From Morganella sibonii (GTDB taxonomy: Bacteria > Pseudomonadota > Gammaproteobacteria > Enterobacterales > Enterobacteriaceae), in assembly GCF_040560245.1 (NCBI RefSeq), contig NZ_JAKMWP010000001.1: a DNA stretch of 64,000 nucleotides; one strand, written 5' to 3'. The translations under genes were made by a program, and so were the position numbers. The notes beneath the pieces are model-generated. The model was not told where the DNA came from and did no database searches. It saw nothing but the letters and a program-made list of their open reading frames with translations. Positions 53,710 through 62,439 of the stretch are shown in pieces. Each line of letters starts with the position of its first letter. The first letter of the stretch is position 1.

Positions 53710-53726
53710 AATTTTACATCCATTGT

Positions 53727-53744
53727 GCGGGTCAAGTAACGGGT
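53727..53744 (+). repeat. Putative Int arm-type site, right arm
   Basis: Exact copy of GCGGGTCAAGTAACGGGT found at 13608-13625, between the integrase start and attR, so binding here could also repress int. Confidence 0.65.
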
Positions 53745-53865
53745 TAAGTTATGCAGAAATGATATGAAACCCAGCGAGATCTATCAAGGTATAAAACTCC
53801 TTTTAAAACAATGAACTGAAAATAAATGAAAATTGTTAAAACTGCATGAAATCATCATGTAGCGT

Positions 53866-53912
53866 CCTTCTAAGCCGTAGGTCACAGGTTCGAATCCTGT
53901 AGGGCGTACCAT
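53866..53912 (+). repeat. attR core: truncated 3' copy of argU
   Basis: 47 bp identical to 13516-13562. It is also the left boundary of a second element, so this copy probably served as attachment site twice. It is not a functional tRNA because the 5' half is missing. Confidence 0.92.
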
Positions 53913-54035
53913 TTCGAAGTCAATGGACATCAACCGATGTCTTTTTTTATGCCTAAAATTCAGTGAATTAGCTGATTTTAACCTTTCTTTGTTCAACTGA
54001 CGTCTACCTATATCAACCTACATCAAGTAATATTT

Positions 54036-54084
54036 GTTGGTATATGCGTTGGTACATACAGGTTCAATGAATTCTTATACCAAC
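54036..54084. repeat. GTTGGTA repeats near the second integrase
   Basis: GTTGGTA at 54036-54042 and 54048-54054 (12 bp apart) and inverted TACCAAC at 54078-54084, all within 125-170 bp of the argU fragment and upstream of the truncated integrase. Layout suggests arm-type sites of that integrase. A further TATACCAACAC is at about 58023-58033. Confidence 0.45.
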
Positions 54085-54106
54085 ACAAACTCATGGGAGT
54101 TCCTAT

Positions 54107-54330
54107 ATGGCACTAACAGATGTGAAGGTAAGAACGGCAAAGCCTGCCGATAAAGGATACAAACTCACTGACGGTGAAGGGATGCACCTTTACGTGCATT
54201 CTAATGGTTCTAAATACTGGCGGTTACAATATCGATTCGACGGAAAACAAAAAACATTAGCACTTGGCGTCTACCCTGAAATCTCTTTAGCGGATGCAAG
54301 ACAGCGTAGAGATGAAGCAAAACGTCAAAG
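54107..54330 (+). pseudogene. Truncated integrase of the second element
   Basis: About 75 codons of a DUF4102 integrase: ALTDVKVRTAKPADKGYKL, DGEGMHLYVHSNGSKYWRL, TLALGVYPEISLADARQRRDEAK. The frame then runs into IS sequence at 54331 and stops at 54352. The sequence right of the IS cluster (from 56873) does not continue the protein, so the catalytic domain is deleted. The element cannot excise by itself unless another integrase acts on it. Confidence 0.88.
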
Positions 54331-54929
54331 TGAATCGCCACGGATAATCTAGACACTTCCGAGCCGCTGATAATACTGGTTTTCGTATTCAGTTGGTGGC
54401 ATCTGATCGCTCGAACCATGCCGACGCTTACTGTTATAAAACATTTCGATGTAATCAAAAATATCACTGCGGGCTTTTTCCCGCGTTCCGTAGATCTTTT
54501 TCTTTATCCGTTCGCGTTTCAGTAACTGGAAAAAGCTTTCTGCAACCACATTATCGTGACAGTTACCGCGACGGCTCATACTCCCCTCCAGTCCATGTGA
54601 TTTAATGAACGAGTGCCACTCATGGCTTGTGTACTGACTGCCCTGGTCCGAGTGAACCAGCACCTGTTTTTGGGGATTACGTCGCCATACAGCCATCGTT
54701 TCATCAGTCGCCATACTCTGTTCACTCCGCACTGTTGCCCGCTATCCCGCAGGTCAAGATGGATCTTGCGATAGCCATAAACACAGCCCGACTCCAGCCA
54801 GAACTGCTTTATCTGCCCCATCAGTTTCAGGTCCTCATGATGCCGCCGCGAATATGGTCGCCGAAGCCAGGCGTAAAAGCCACTGGGATGCACATCCAGC
54901 ACCCGACAGAGCAGACGAACAGGCCAGCA
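54331..54929 (-). mobile_element. Deleted copy of an IS3-family element
   Basis: It starts with the same terminal repeat (TGAATCGCCACGG) as the complete copy at 55641 and is closely similar to it up to 54929. It lacks about 259 bp (equivalent to 56008-56266), which shifts the transposase frame and removes the first catalytic Asp (WVTDITY). The second Asp and the Glu region remain. The orfA half is missing: at 54929/54930 the sequence changes to a different IS. Confidence 0.83.
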
Positions 54930-55454
54930 CCTGGTGTTGGCACCACCGGAACTCACTACCTCATTAATCCAACGGATAAACAGCATGCGTTCAGATTCTG
55001 GTGTCAGTCGTCCCCGTCGGTTTCCCCGTAATAATTGCTGAGCTTTTTTCGCAGTACCAGTATCGCCGCCTCCGCGAGGGCTTTCTCCTTTCGGATCAGC
55101 TCACTCTTTAACTGTTTGTTTTCTTTGTGGCTCTGCTTGAGTACGGCCTTGTCACCGAGAGAAGAAACCTACAGAAAATCCTGTTTCCACTGCACCAGTT
55201 GCTCCGGATAGATGTAAGCAACAACCCAAAACCAGATTCTGTACTTGCAAAACGGGGGTAGTCCATAGATGTAGAGCGTAGCTTCGGATATTCCTTCGGC
55301 TTGTGCAACTGCAGAAACCGTCAAGTTGTGAGGCGGCAGTAATTGAGTCAGTACCACTGATTTTCGCTCAGGTAAAATACGTTTCATGTGTCACTCCGCG
55401 CCCTCCGATTGATTTTCAGAGAGGGTGACAACTATCCTGACACTGAGGGCACCA
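54930..55454 (-). mobile_element. Remnant of a second, different IS3-family element
   Basis: The minus-strand frame from 55387 begins MKRILPERKSVVLTQLLPPH, followed by SEATLYIYG and YPEQLVQWKQDF, the OrfA start of another IS3-type transposase, with internal deletion and stops. Further downstream comes KKLSNYYGETDGDD-like sequence and an OrfB start fused in frame to the neighbouring IS copy at 54929. The outer end is probably near 55454 (TGGTGCCCTCAGTGTCAGG on the minus strand). Confidence 0.65.
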
Positions 55455-55658
55455 GTAACTAATATTTTCATTTTGGAGTAACAAGTCGTATTTTGATTGT
55501 GAAAAACGGAGTGCTAAAAGTAGTTATCTCATGATCTTGGCACGCTACCGCCCCAGGCTTGCAGCTACCTGTTCACTGATAATTCTTAATTTACTCAACT
55601 AATTTTGGCTATTATACCCAAATAAGCTCGAGTGAGATAGTGAATCGCTACGGATAAT

Positions 55659-56561
55659 CTAGACACTTCCGAGCCGTTGATAATACTGGTTTTCATATTC
55701 TGTCGGTGACATCTGATCGCTAGAACCATGCCGACGCTTACTGTTATAAAACATTTCGATGTAATCAAAAATATCGCTGCGGGCTTCCTCCCGCGTTCCG
55801 TAGATCTTTTTCTTTATCCGTTCGCGTTTCAACAACTGGAAAAAGCTTTCTGCAACCGCATTATCGTGGCAGTTACCGCGACGGCTCATGCTGCCCTCCA
55901 GTCCGTGTGATTTCAGGAACGACTGCCACTCATGGCTTGTGTACTGACTGCCCTGATCCGAATGAACCAGCACCTGTTTTTGGGGATTACGCCGCCATAC
56001 AGCCATCAGCAGTGCGTTCAGGACAATGTCCTTTGTCATCCGGGATTGCATGGACCAGCCGATAATTTTGCGTGAGAACAGATCAACAACCACAGCAAGA
56101 TACAGCCAGCCTTCGTGGGTCCTGATATAGGTTATGTCGGTTACCCAACGCTCATCCGGAGCATCCGGATTGAACTGTCGCTGGAGCCTGTTGGGCGACA
56201 CAATACTGGCCTCGCCTTTACGTGCCCGCGGGCTCCGGTATCCGACCTGAGCCTTTATCCCAACACGTTTCATCAGTCGCCAGACTCTGTTGACTCCGCA
56301 CTGTTGCCCGCTGTCCCGCAGATCCAGATGGATCTTGCGATAACCATAGACGCATCCCGATTCCAGCCAGAACTGTTTAATCTGTCCTGTCAGTCTCAGG
56401 TCTGCCCGATGGCGTTGTGAATGCGGCTGCTGAAGCCATGCGTAAAAGCCACTGGGATGAACATCCAGCACCCGACAGAGCAGGCGAACAGGCCAGCAAC
56501 GGGCGTTGTCACGGATAAAGGCGTACCTCAGTCGGACAGTTTTGCGAAGTACGCCGCGGCT
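55659..56561 (-). CDS. IS3-family transposase OrfB (DDE integrase domain, via -1 frameshift)
   Basis: The frame is open from the slip site at 56561-56567 to the stop at 55659; the first ATG inside is at 56471. rve/DDE core: Asp in WVTDITYI, Asp in HSDQGSQYTS, Glu in HDNAVAESFF, with exactly 35 residues between the second Asp and the Glu (DD35E). Complete, so the element may still be active and could act on the deleted copy nearby. Confidence 0.9.
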   Translation of the reverse strand, partial: SRGVLRKTVRLRYAFIRDNARCWPVRLLCRVLDVHPSGFYAWLQQPHSQRHRADLRLTGQIKQFWLESGCVYGYRKIHLDLRDSGQQCGVNRVWRLMKRVGIKAQVGYRSPRARKGEASIVSPNRLQRQFNPDAPDERWVTDITYIRTHEGWLYLAVVVDLFSRKIIGWSMQSRMTKDIVLNALLMAVWRRNPQKQVLVHSDQGSQYTSHEWQSFLKSHGLEGSMSRRGNCHDNAVAESFFQLLKRERIKKKIYGTREEARSDIFDYIEMFYNSKRRHGSSDQMSPTEYENQYYQRLGSV

Positions 56562-56812
56562 TTTTTTAATATGTCCCGTTCGTCAGTAACCCGCTTCAGC
56601 TCTTTCTGGAGACGGCGGATCTCGGCCTGAGCATCTGACTGTTCTTTATGAGTGGAGGAATCCGGACCGTACTTCTTTATCCAGGCGTAAAGGCTGTGGG
56701 TGGTGATATCGAGACGTGTTGCAACGCTGGAAACAGAATAACCACGATCAACAACCTGTTTGACTGCTTCAATTTTAAACTCTTCGGGATAACGCTTACC
56801 GCTCATGGGCAC
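56528..56812 (-). CDS. IS3-family transposase OrfA
   Basis: 94 aa. HTH domain: KRYPEEFKIEAVKQVVDRG, SSVATRLDITTHSLYAWIKKYG, followed by a leucine-zipper-like helix (AEIRRLQKELKRVTDERDIL). Seven A residues in TTA AAA AAA GCC (56561-56567) form the -1 slip site that fuses OrfA to OrfB. Confidence 0.9.
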   Translation of the reverse strand: MPMSGKRYPEEFKIEAVKQVVDRGYSVSSVATRLDITTHSLYAWIKKYGPDSSTHKEQSDAQAEIRRLQKELKRVTDERDILKKAAAYFAKLSD

Positions 56813-56956
56813 CTCTCTTTAAGCCATCTTAAATGACTCTGAGGTGTCTGTTAAACCCGTGGCGATTCAAAGAGCATGATACTTTCTCATTGTTGAGTTT
56901 TCAGTGTGACTTAAATGTTGGTGTTACTAACGCAGAATAGGGGAGTGATGTGATGG

Positions 56957-57166
56957 TTAGACTCTGGATTCGGCAATACGTGCTTGTAACCAATTTTCAA
57001 CTTCGCTCTTTAACCAACGAGAACTACGCCCCAGTTTTATCGGCTTTGGAAACTCCCCATCTTGGATCAATTTATAAAACCATTTATCTGTTAGTCCGGT
57101 TAAGCGGGTTATAAATTTCATATCAACGAATTGGTCATCTAATAAGGGAATTGCTTGAGTGCTCAT
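56957..57166 (-). CDS. alpA: AlpA-family regulator of the second element
   Basis: 69 aa MerR-like HTH: DMKFITRLTGLTDKWFYKLI, FPKPIKLGRSSRWLKSEVENWL. RBS CAGGAG. E. coli AlpA activates the CP4-57 integrase and promotes excision; since the integrase here is truncated, this role is now without its target. Different from the prophage AlpA-like protein at 13638. Confidence 0.88.
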   Translation of the reverse strand: MSTQAIPLLDDQFVDMKFITRLTGLTDKWFYKLIQDGEFPKPIKLGRSSRWLKSEVENWLQARIAESRV

Positions 57167-57271
57167 TATTGAACTCCTGTCTTTAAAGTTAAAAGGCAGA
57201 AGGGATATCGATAAGTATTTAGGGATATCTCTCTTCCAAAAGATATCCCCCTCATGTTTTTTATTGCTAGA

Positions 57272-57850
57272 TTAACGGCTGCATCCAAAAGAACGCTCGC
57301 CATCATCATAATATTTTGTATGCTCTTTGGCTAAGTAACGACAGCGCTGATTTAATTCGAATATCGTACTTTCATTGTTGGCATTATTGTTATCTAGCCA
57401 AGTAACAGCGTTATCTGGGATATGAACTAAATAACGCTCATTCACACCAATAGCACTACACCATGCCTGCTGTATTAATGCATAGAGTGTTCCTTCAGTT
57501 TTGATGAAATCACCTAGGTTCCAATAAACATCTTTATTTAATAGCAAAAGTATATGGTAGTGTTTTTTGTTTTTTATCTCACCAAACTCTCTGACCCATA
57601 CATAAAACAAAGGGCATGAATGGTTACGCTTCCATATTTTATTTTTACGTTTTAGGTCAGCATTTATTTTTGCTTTTAACGATTCAAAAAATCGGGTGAT
57701 GGCATTGGAGTCACTTAAGTGAAGTATATCTGATGAAGGAAAGCGCAAGTCTACTCGAATAGCAGTAACTCGATTATAGGTTAAGAGCGATTTACGGATG
57801 GTGTGGTTTATCTTTTGAATGTAATGCTCGTTGTGGGTGTTTCTAGACAT
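57272..57850 (-). CDS. YagK/YfjJ family (inovirus Gp2-like) protein
   Basis: 192 aa. VTAIRVDLRFP, VWVREFGEIKNKKHYHILLLLNK and RCRYLAKEHTKYYDDGERSFGCSR are the family signature. The HYH within a beta strand resembles the HUH metal motif of rolling-circle initiators, so replication of the island is a plausible role (inference). Transcribed with alpA, leftward. Confidence 0.82.
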   Translation of the reverse strand: MSRNTHNEHYIQKINHTIRKSLLTYNRVTAIRVDLRFPSSDILHLSDSNAITRFFESLKAKINADLKRKNKIWKRNHSCPLFYVWVREFGEIKNKKHYHILLLLNKDVYWNLGDFIKTEGTLYALIQQAWCSAIGVNERYLVHIPDNAVTWLDNNNANNESTIFELNQRCRYLAKEHTKYYDDGERSFGCSR

Positions 57851-58286
57851 GATTGATACCTTTGGTTGGTTTTATTTTCATATCTAGAATGGATGTTGTT
57901 AAAAATAAGAATTCATCACTTTAGAAAAATGATCAGCATATGAATTAGTGAGTCAGTGACAGGGTAATGATTAATGTTCTAGGTGTAGTTATGGGATAGG
58001 TTTTCTTTATTAATATAATACTATACCAACACGGCTGGGCTCTTCTCTATCTCACCACAGATACCGTGATAGAGCGCTTTTGAACAAAGGTGAACTGATG
58101 CTTTTTCAAGTAGTTCAACTCTGATATTAGCTTATCTAAAGATTAGTCTTCATTCTAATAATAATTTGTGTTGTTATAGTGATTTTCAACACATAAATAC
58201 TGATTGTTATGTAGCATAATAACATCTTAAATACTACGTAAAATACAGCGTAAAGGTCTGCAAAAAATACTAGGTGGAGAGAGTGT
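57851..58286. other. 436-bp AT-rich divergent control region
   Basis: No gene. Holds promoters for the diverging YfjJ-like and 58287 genes. One hairpin, TGTGTTG (58167-58173) / CAACACA (58187-58193). TTATAGTGATTTT near 58174 recurs at about 61607. TATACCAACAC at about 58023 matches the motif near the truncated integrase. Confidence 0.45.
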
Positions 58287-59219
58287 ATGATAAGTGTAGA
58301 TGTAAATGATAATTATTTAGAGTGTAGGCGATATTATGCTGTCCTATTCAGTATGCTTTCAGTAAAAACACTATTACTTGAAGATTTTTATAAAATGATT
58401 ATCGAGGCAAGAGGTAAGAATGTTAATACGTTAATTAGTGAGTTGAATCAGCATGTCGGGAATGTCTTAAATAATGTTGATCATTATTTAAGAGAGGTGG
58501 AAAGAAAAACTATTCCAATAGAACAACTATCTTTTTTAAGGGATGAAAGAATATCATTTGTTATCTTAAACTTTCTCATGAAGTCGTATAATAAATACCT
58601 TATAGAAATGGATCACAAATCAATTATGGCTGGGGTGTATAATTATTCACCTTTAAATTTGAGTCCAATGATGGGTAAAAATATACCTTTTCATTATATT
58701 GTTTGTTTTTTGGATTTTATAGTTTTATTTATGACCCCTAAAGATTTTAATGCAATAGTTTTTCAAATGAGAGATAAAGCTTTATCTATTACTAAAGAGT
58801 ATCCAGATCCTTTTTCATTTTTGTCAAAAAAAACTGAAGCGTTAAAATGGATAGGAGAGAGGATGATGCGTGAAAATATTGCTGCTGATGATGATGTTAA
58901 TGTTCTTATTAAAAATCAGAAATGGAAAATCATTGTTTCCTGTTTTGATTATTGGGCTGTTATTTCAACCGTAGAACGTGTAAAGCTTTTTTTATTTCAA
59001 ACAAAGAAAGCATGGAGCCAAAAAAAGTATCGTGATGGAGTTAAAGATAAGGCTGTACTCAATACATATATTTCAAAGTCATCTATGTTGAAATTAAAAG
59101 AAATAGCTAAAAATCATAATAAAAATATTAACGAAATTATCGAGGCGATGATTGAGGAAATTGTTTTGCCACGAGATCCACTTAAAGAACTTATATCGTT
59201 AGTTGAAAAGAAAAATTAA
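58287..59219 (+). CDS. Unknown AT-rich island protein with RHH-like C-terminus
   Basis: 310 aa, helical throughout, strongly AT-rich. The middle contains a hydrophobic stretch (IPFHYIVCFLDFIVLFM, about 133-149). The last ~60 residues (KAVLNTYISKSSMLKLKEIA, NINEIIEAMIEEIV) resemble a ribbon-helix-helix DNA-binding unit. RBS GGAGAGAG. It sits between the replication-type gene and the GTPase gene. Family not recognised. Confidence 0.72.
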   Translation: MISVDVNDNYLECRRYYAVLFSMLSVKTLLLEDFYKMIIEARGKNVNTLISELNQHVGNVLNNVDHYLREVERKTIPIEQLSFLRDERISFVILNFLMKSYNKYLIEMDHKSIMAGVYNYSPLNLSPMMGKNIPFHYIVCFLDFIVLFMTPKDFNAIVFQMRDKALSITKEYPDPFSFLSKKTEALKWIGERMMRENIAADDDVNVLIKNQKWKIIVSCFDYWAVISTVERVKLFLFQTKKAWSQKKYRDGVKDKAVLNTYISKSSMLKLKEIAKNHNKNINEIIEAMIEEIVLPRDPLKELISLVEKKN

Positions 59220-59280
59220 AACAATTTCAAATATATATTATTACCTTGAATGATGATGAATTTATTTTCAAGGAAGCAAT

Positions 59281-60153
59281 ATGAACGAATATCCTGAATT
59301 AGGAAGGGTTATTTCTGCCTTTCCTGCTTCATTTAAAAATCTGTTTTTCAACCAACTCAATCACCTTATCAACTACTCTCCTACCATCGGCCTGATGGGT
59401 AAAACAGGGGCTGGAAAATCCAGCTTAATCAATGCCCTATTCCAATCTGTCCTATCGCCCGTCAGTAATGTCTCTGGCTGTACACGCCAATCTCAACGCT
59501 TCAGTATGACGATGAACAATCATACACTCACCTTTGTAGATTTACCCGGCGTAGGTGAAAGCCTTGAGCGAGATAAAGAGTACCACCAGCTATATCGTAA
59601 CTTATTACCAGAACTGGATTTAATCATCTGGGTACTCAAAGCCGATGATCGGGCATGGTCTTCTGATGAACAGTGTTATCGCTTTCTTACTGAGCAATGT
59701 GGCTACCAATCTGAACGATTTCTGTTTGTATTGAATCAGGCCGACAAAATAGAGCCCTGTCGCCAGTGGAACGAACACAACCACCAGCCATCCTCAGAAC
59801 AAATGGTTAACTTGGAACTGAAGCAACAAGCCGTAGTAACCGCTTTTAAGCCGCATCATCCTGTGATGACGGTTTCTGCGGCAGAAGGTTACCAACTGAC
59901 TGAATTAGCAGAGCAATTAATACAGGTATTACCGGCAGAGGCTAGTAGCGGTGTCGCTAGGCAACTGAACAACACTTACCGAACGCAATCCGTAGAGAAC
60001 TCCGCACGTAACGATTTTGGGCAATGTGTCAGTGATATCGTCGATACACTGATAGACATCCTTCCCCTGCCTGTCTTGATAAAAAGCACGATTGGTACAG
60101 TCAAAAACAGCATCGTCTCCGTCGCTAAATCCCTGTGGAGCCTGTTCTTTTAG
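59281..60153 (+). CDS. YfjP/YeeP/YkfA-type GTPase
   Basis: 290 aa Era-like GTPase. G1 GKTGAGKS (40-47), G3 DLPGVGE (Asp87), G4 NQADK. The C-terminal ~50 residues are hydrophobic/amphipathic (DTLIDILPLPVLIKSTIG), a possible membrane association. Always found on CP4-type islands next to YfjQ-like genes; cellular role unknown in the family. Confidence 0.9.
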   Translation: MNEYPELGRVISAFPASFKNLFFNQLNHLINYSPTIGLMGKTGAGKSSLINALFQSVLSPVSNVSGCTRQSQRFSMTMNNHTLTFVDLPGVGESLERDKEYHQLYRNLLPELDLIIWVLKADDRAWSSDEQCYRFLTEQCGYQSERFLFVLNQADKIEPCRQWNEHNHQPSSEQMVNLELKQQAVVTAFKPHHPVMTVSAAEGYQLTELAEQLIQVLPAEASSGVARQLNNTYRTQSVENSARNDFGQCVSDIVDTLIDILPLPVLIKSTIGTVKNSIVSVAKSLWSLFF

Positions 60154-60244
60154 CTTATTAAATTAACGCAACATTGATGACATCTAGCGCTAGTCCTTAA
60201 CGGGATTGGCGCTTTTTTATTTCTTTTTACTGGAGTATCAACTT

Positions 60245-60670
60245 ATGAGTAACACAACTGAATCTGCTATCACAATGGAATTAGTCCCTGATGAACAACG
60301 CCTTGATTTTTGGTTCAACCATTTTGGTGCAGTGAAAGGCTGGGTCACCTTTGAAGTGGTCATCTTCACCACAATGGGTCAATTCTGCGACGAATATCAT
60401 GGCGGTTACTGGGAGTACGGCTCGCTCAATAATGGCGGTGCCTTTATCTACCCCGATATCAACGCAGACACCTTAACCTTATTCAACATGCACAACGGCA
60501 ATGAAGCCACCGTGAGCCAAGAGGCGGCAGGCATTGCGGTGTGTCTGATCCTGTACAGCATCTGGTCATTCCAAACAGAAAGCGAAGTGATGTGCGACCG
60601 CTTTTATCAGTTGCGTGACTATGCTTCACAACATCCCGAATCCTCTGCAATTTTCCACTTAATTGATTAA
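60245..60670 (+). CDS. ArdB/KlcA-type antirestriction protein
   Basis: 141 aa. ELVPDEQRLDFWFNHFG, then CDEYHGGYWEYGSLNNGGAF (the GYWxYxxLxNGGF signature), EAAGIAVCLILYS and the RDYASQHPES C-terminus. ArdB proteins block type I restriction of incoming DNA without mimicking DNA charge. Start at 60245 has GGAG upstream. It precedes the DUF932 gene. Confidence 0.85.
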   Translation: MSNTTESAITMELVPDEQRLDFWFNHFGAVKGWVTFEVVIFTTMGQFCDEYHGGYWEYGSLNNGGAFIYPDINADTLTLFNMHNGNEATVSQEAAGIAVCLILYSIWSFQTESEVMCDRFYQLRDYASQHPESSAIFHLID

Positions 60671-60683
60671 TCAGGAGTCTATC

Positions 60684-61520
60684 ATGAGTTTATTAGCTTC
60701 GCGTTTTGGCTCTGCTAACAGTATTCGTCGTGACCGTCCACTCACCATTGAAGAATTATTTCGTACTGTGCCTAGCGTTTTCTCCGAAGATAAGCATGGG
60801 TCACGCAGTGAACGTTATACCTACATCCCAACCATCACCTTGTTAGACAGCCTACAAAAAGAAGGCTTTTACCCGTTCTTTGCCTGCCAGACTCGAGTGC
60901 GTGATGTCAGCCGTCGAGAGCACACCAAGCACATGTTGAGGCTGCGGCGACATGACCAAATTACGGGCGTACAAGTGCCTGAAATTATTTTGCTCAATAG
61001 CCATGACGGTTCGAGTAGCTACCAGATGTTGCCGGGACTCTTTAGAGCTGTATGCTCCAACGGTTTGGTGTGCGGTGATGTATTAGGTGAAGTGCGTGTC
61101 CCCCATAAAGGGGATGTGGTGAGGAAAGTGATTGAAGGGGCATATGAAGTACTCGATACGTTTGAGCAAGTGGCTGAAAAACGCGAAAGTATGCAGTCGT
61201 TATTGTTACCTCCACCAGCCCAGCAAGCCTTTGCTAAAGCGGCTTTGACCTACCGCTTTGGTGAAGAGTTCCAGCCCGTCACGCGAGAGCAAGTTCTACA
61301 GCCTCGACGCTTTGAAGATAAAAAAGAAGACCTTTGGACGGTGTACCAACGTCTACAAGAAAACCTGATTAAAGGGGGATTATCAGGCAGAACTGCAAAA
61401 GGTAAACGCGCTCGCACTCGTTCGGTGAATGGGATTGATGGCGATATCAAACTCAATAAAGCCCTCTGGGTGATGGCGGATACCTTATTTAACCAACTCG
61501 TCCCTCGCCAACCCAACTAA
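60684..61520 (+). CDS. YfjQ/YafZ family protein (DUF932)
   Basis: 278 aa, very close to E. coli YfjQ: LASRFGSANSIRRDRPLT, SRSERYTYIPTI, PEIILLNSHDGSSSYQMLPG, NGIDGDIKLNKALWV. Start at 60684 follows CAGGAG. Family function unknown; it belongs to the conserved core of CP4-type islands with the GTPase and ArdB. Confidence 0.9.
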   Translation: MSLLASRFGSANSIRRDRPLTIEELFRTVPSVFSEDKHGSRSERYTYIPTITLLDSLQKEGFYPFFACQTRVRDVSRREHTKHMLRLRRHDQITGVQVPEIILLNSHDGSSSYQMLPGLFRAVCSNGLVCGDVLGEVRVPHKGDVVRKVIEGAYEVLDTFEQVAEKRESMQSLLLPPPAQQAFAKAALTYRFGEEFQPVTREQVLQPRRFEDKKEDLWTVYQRLQENLIKGGLSGRTAKGKRARTRSVNGIDGDIKLNKALWVMADTLFNQLVPRQPN

Positions 61521-61731
61521 TTTTCCCGCCCTGACAGGTTGTGTCGTTACGCCTTACTTTCTTATCGTTCAAATAAAAAGCATAACGTTATTTATCAATG
61601 AATTACTTATAGTGATTTTTCATTAAAATGCCTAATGAGAATTTTTCCCAACAGACATAACCTGTCAATCCCCTAAGTTAAACTCCCTCACTTCTTAATT
61701 TCCTAACGTCTGTTATTGAGAGCAATACGTT

Positions 61732-62439
61732 ATGTTTCAGATTAACCGAAAATATGACCGCATGGCTGTGCGACTCTCTGCGCTGATTGCCCGCTTAATG
61801 GCAGGAGAAAGCCTTGTGCTCTCATGTTTAGCCCAAGAGTTCAATGTTTCTGAACGCACGTTACAACGGGATTTACGTGAACGCTTGGCTTATCTGGGTG
61901 TAGAAGGTCGGCAAGGTTGTTATCGCTTGCCCATCAATACGCTAAAAGCATACCGAGACAAAGATGTTCTTACCTTTGTGAAACAGATTGGAATGACTCG
62001 GCTGTTTCCGGGGCTAGACAGTCGCTTGTTAGGGTTACTGTTAACCCAACAGCCTCATGCACCTTGTTTGATTTGGCATCATGCCCATAAGATTTCGGCT
62101 TTGCATGCCGACCATTTCTATCAATTGGTGTATGCCATTACCAATAAGCAATCTATTAGCCTACTTACGCCTGAACGTCGTTTTAATCCGCTACAACCCT
62201 ATCAACTGATTTACCGTGAAGGCCAGTGGTATTTATTGGCGGAATACCACCAGCAAGTACATGTCCTGTTGTTAGATGATATCCAGCAAGTTCAACCACT
62301 CAATACCCCCTTCACACCGAAACACGCAGTGATGCAATTGTCACAACAAAACAGTTTTATCGCAGCCTTACCGCATTTTCGATTGATATCACAATTACTT
62401 ACCTCTCTTCCATCACACAAAGAAAGGAGCCGACTATGA
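61732..62439 (+). CDS. WYL-domain transcriptional regulator (YfjR-like)
   Basis: 235 aa. N-terminal DeoR-type winged helix (CLAQEFNVSERTLQRDLRERL); C-terminal WYL-type ligand domain with FNPLQPYQLIYREGQWYLLAEY. Such regulators often control defence or mobile-element genes in response to nucleic acid. The 211-bp gap upstream (61521-61731) is AT-rich and likely holds its promoter. ATGA overlap with the next gene. Confidence 0.85.
   Translation: MFQINRKYDRMAVRLSALIARLMAGESLVLSCLAQEFNVSERTLQRDLRERLAYLGVEGRQGCYRLPINTLKAYRDKDVLTFVKQIGMTRLFPGLDSRLLGLLLTQQPHAPCLIWHHAHKISALHADHFYQLVYAITNKQSISLLTPERRFNPLQPYQLIYREGQWYLLAEYHQQVHVLLLDDIQQVQPLNTPFTPKHAVMQLSQQNSFIAALPHFRLISQLLTSLPSHKERSRL

Larger units (their letters stand above)
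13516..53912. mobile_element. Prophage, about 40.4 kb, HK97-type head and lambda-type tail, in argU
   Basis: Bounded by the 47-bp att repeats. It contains every module of a temperate siphovirus: xis-like gene, leftward early operon, CI/Cro switch, replication, methylation, Q-like antiterminator, lysis, packaging, head, tail and integrase. No structural gene shows an obvious frameshift or stop, so it may be inducible. The only decayed parts lie in the accessory right end (GNAT pseudogene, IS5 remnant). Excision would need Int plus the AlpA/Xis-like protein. Confidence 0.93.
55641..56869 (-). mobile_element. Complete IS3-family insertion sequence (1229 bp)
   Basis: Imperfect terminal inverted repeats: TGAATCGCTACGG at 55641 and, on the other strand, TGAATCGCCACGG at 56869; both continue with an AGACAC motif. 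It contains orfA and orfB joined by a frameshift site. The immediate flanks do not match as a target duplication, but AAG at 56870-56872 matches AAG at 54328-54330 left of the deleted copy. Spacer 55455-55640 holds nothing recognisable. Confidence 0.88.

Noticed and set aside
53784..53996. 70-aa minus-strand frame containing VRPTGFEPVTYGLEG
   Set aside because: This is the antisense translation of the tRNA 3' end in attR, a well-known spurious protein around tRNA-derived repeats.
54576..54986. 136-aa 'transposase' frame
   Set aside because: A chimera of two IS remnants with an internal deletion; described under the IS remnants, not as a gene.
58023..58033. TATACCAACAC as right att site of the second element
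   Set aside because: Only about 11 bp shared with the region near the truncated integrase and no argU-like core beside it; too short to call a boundary.
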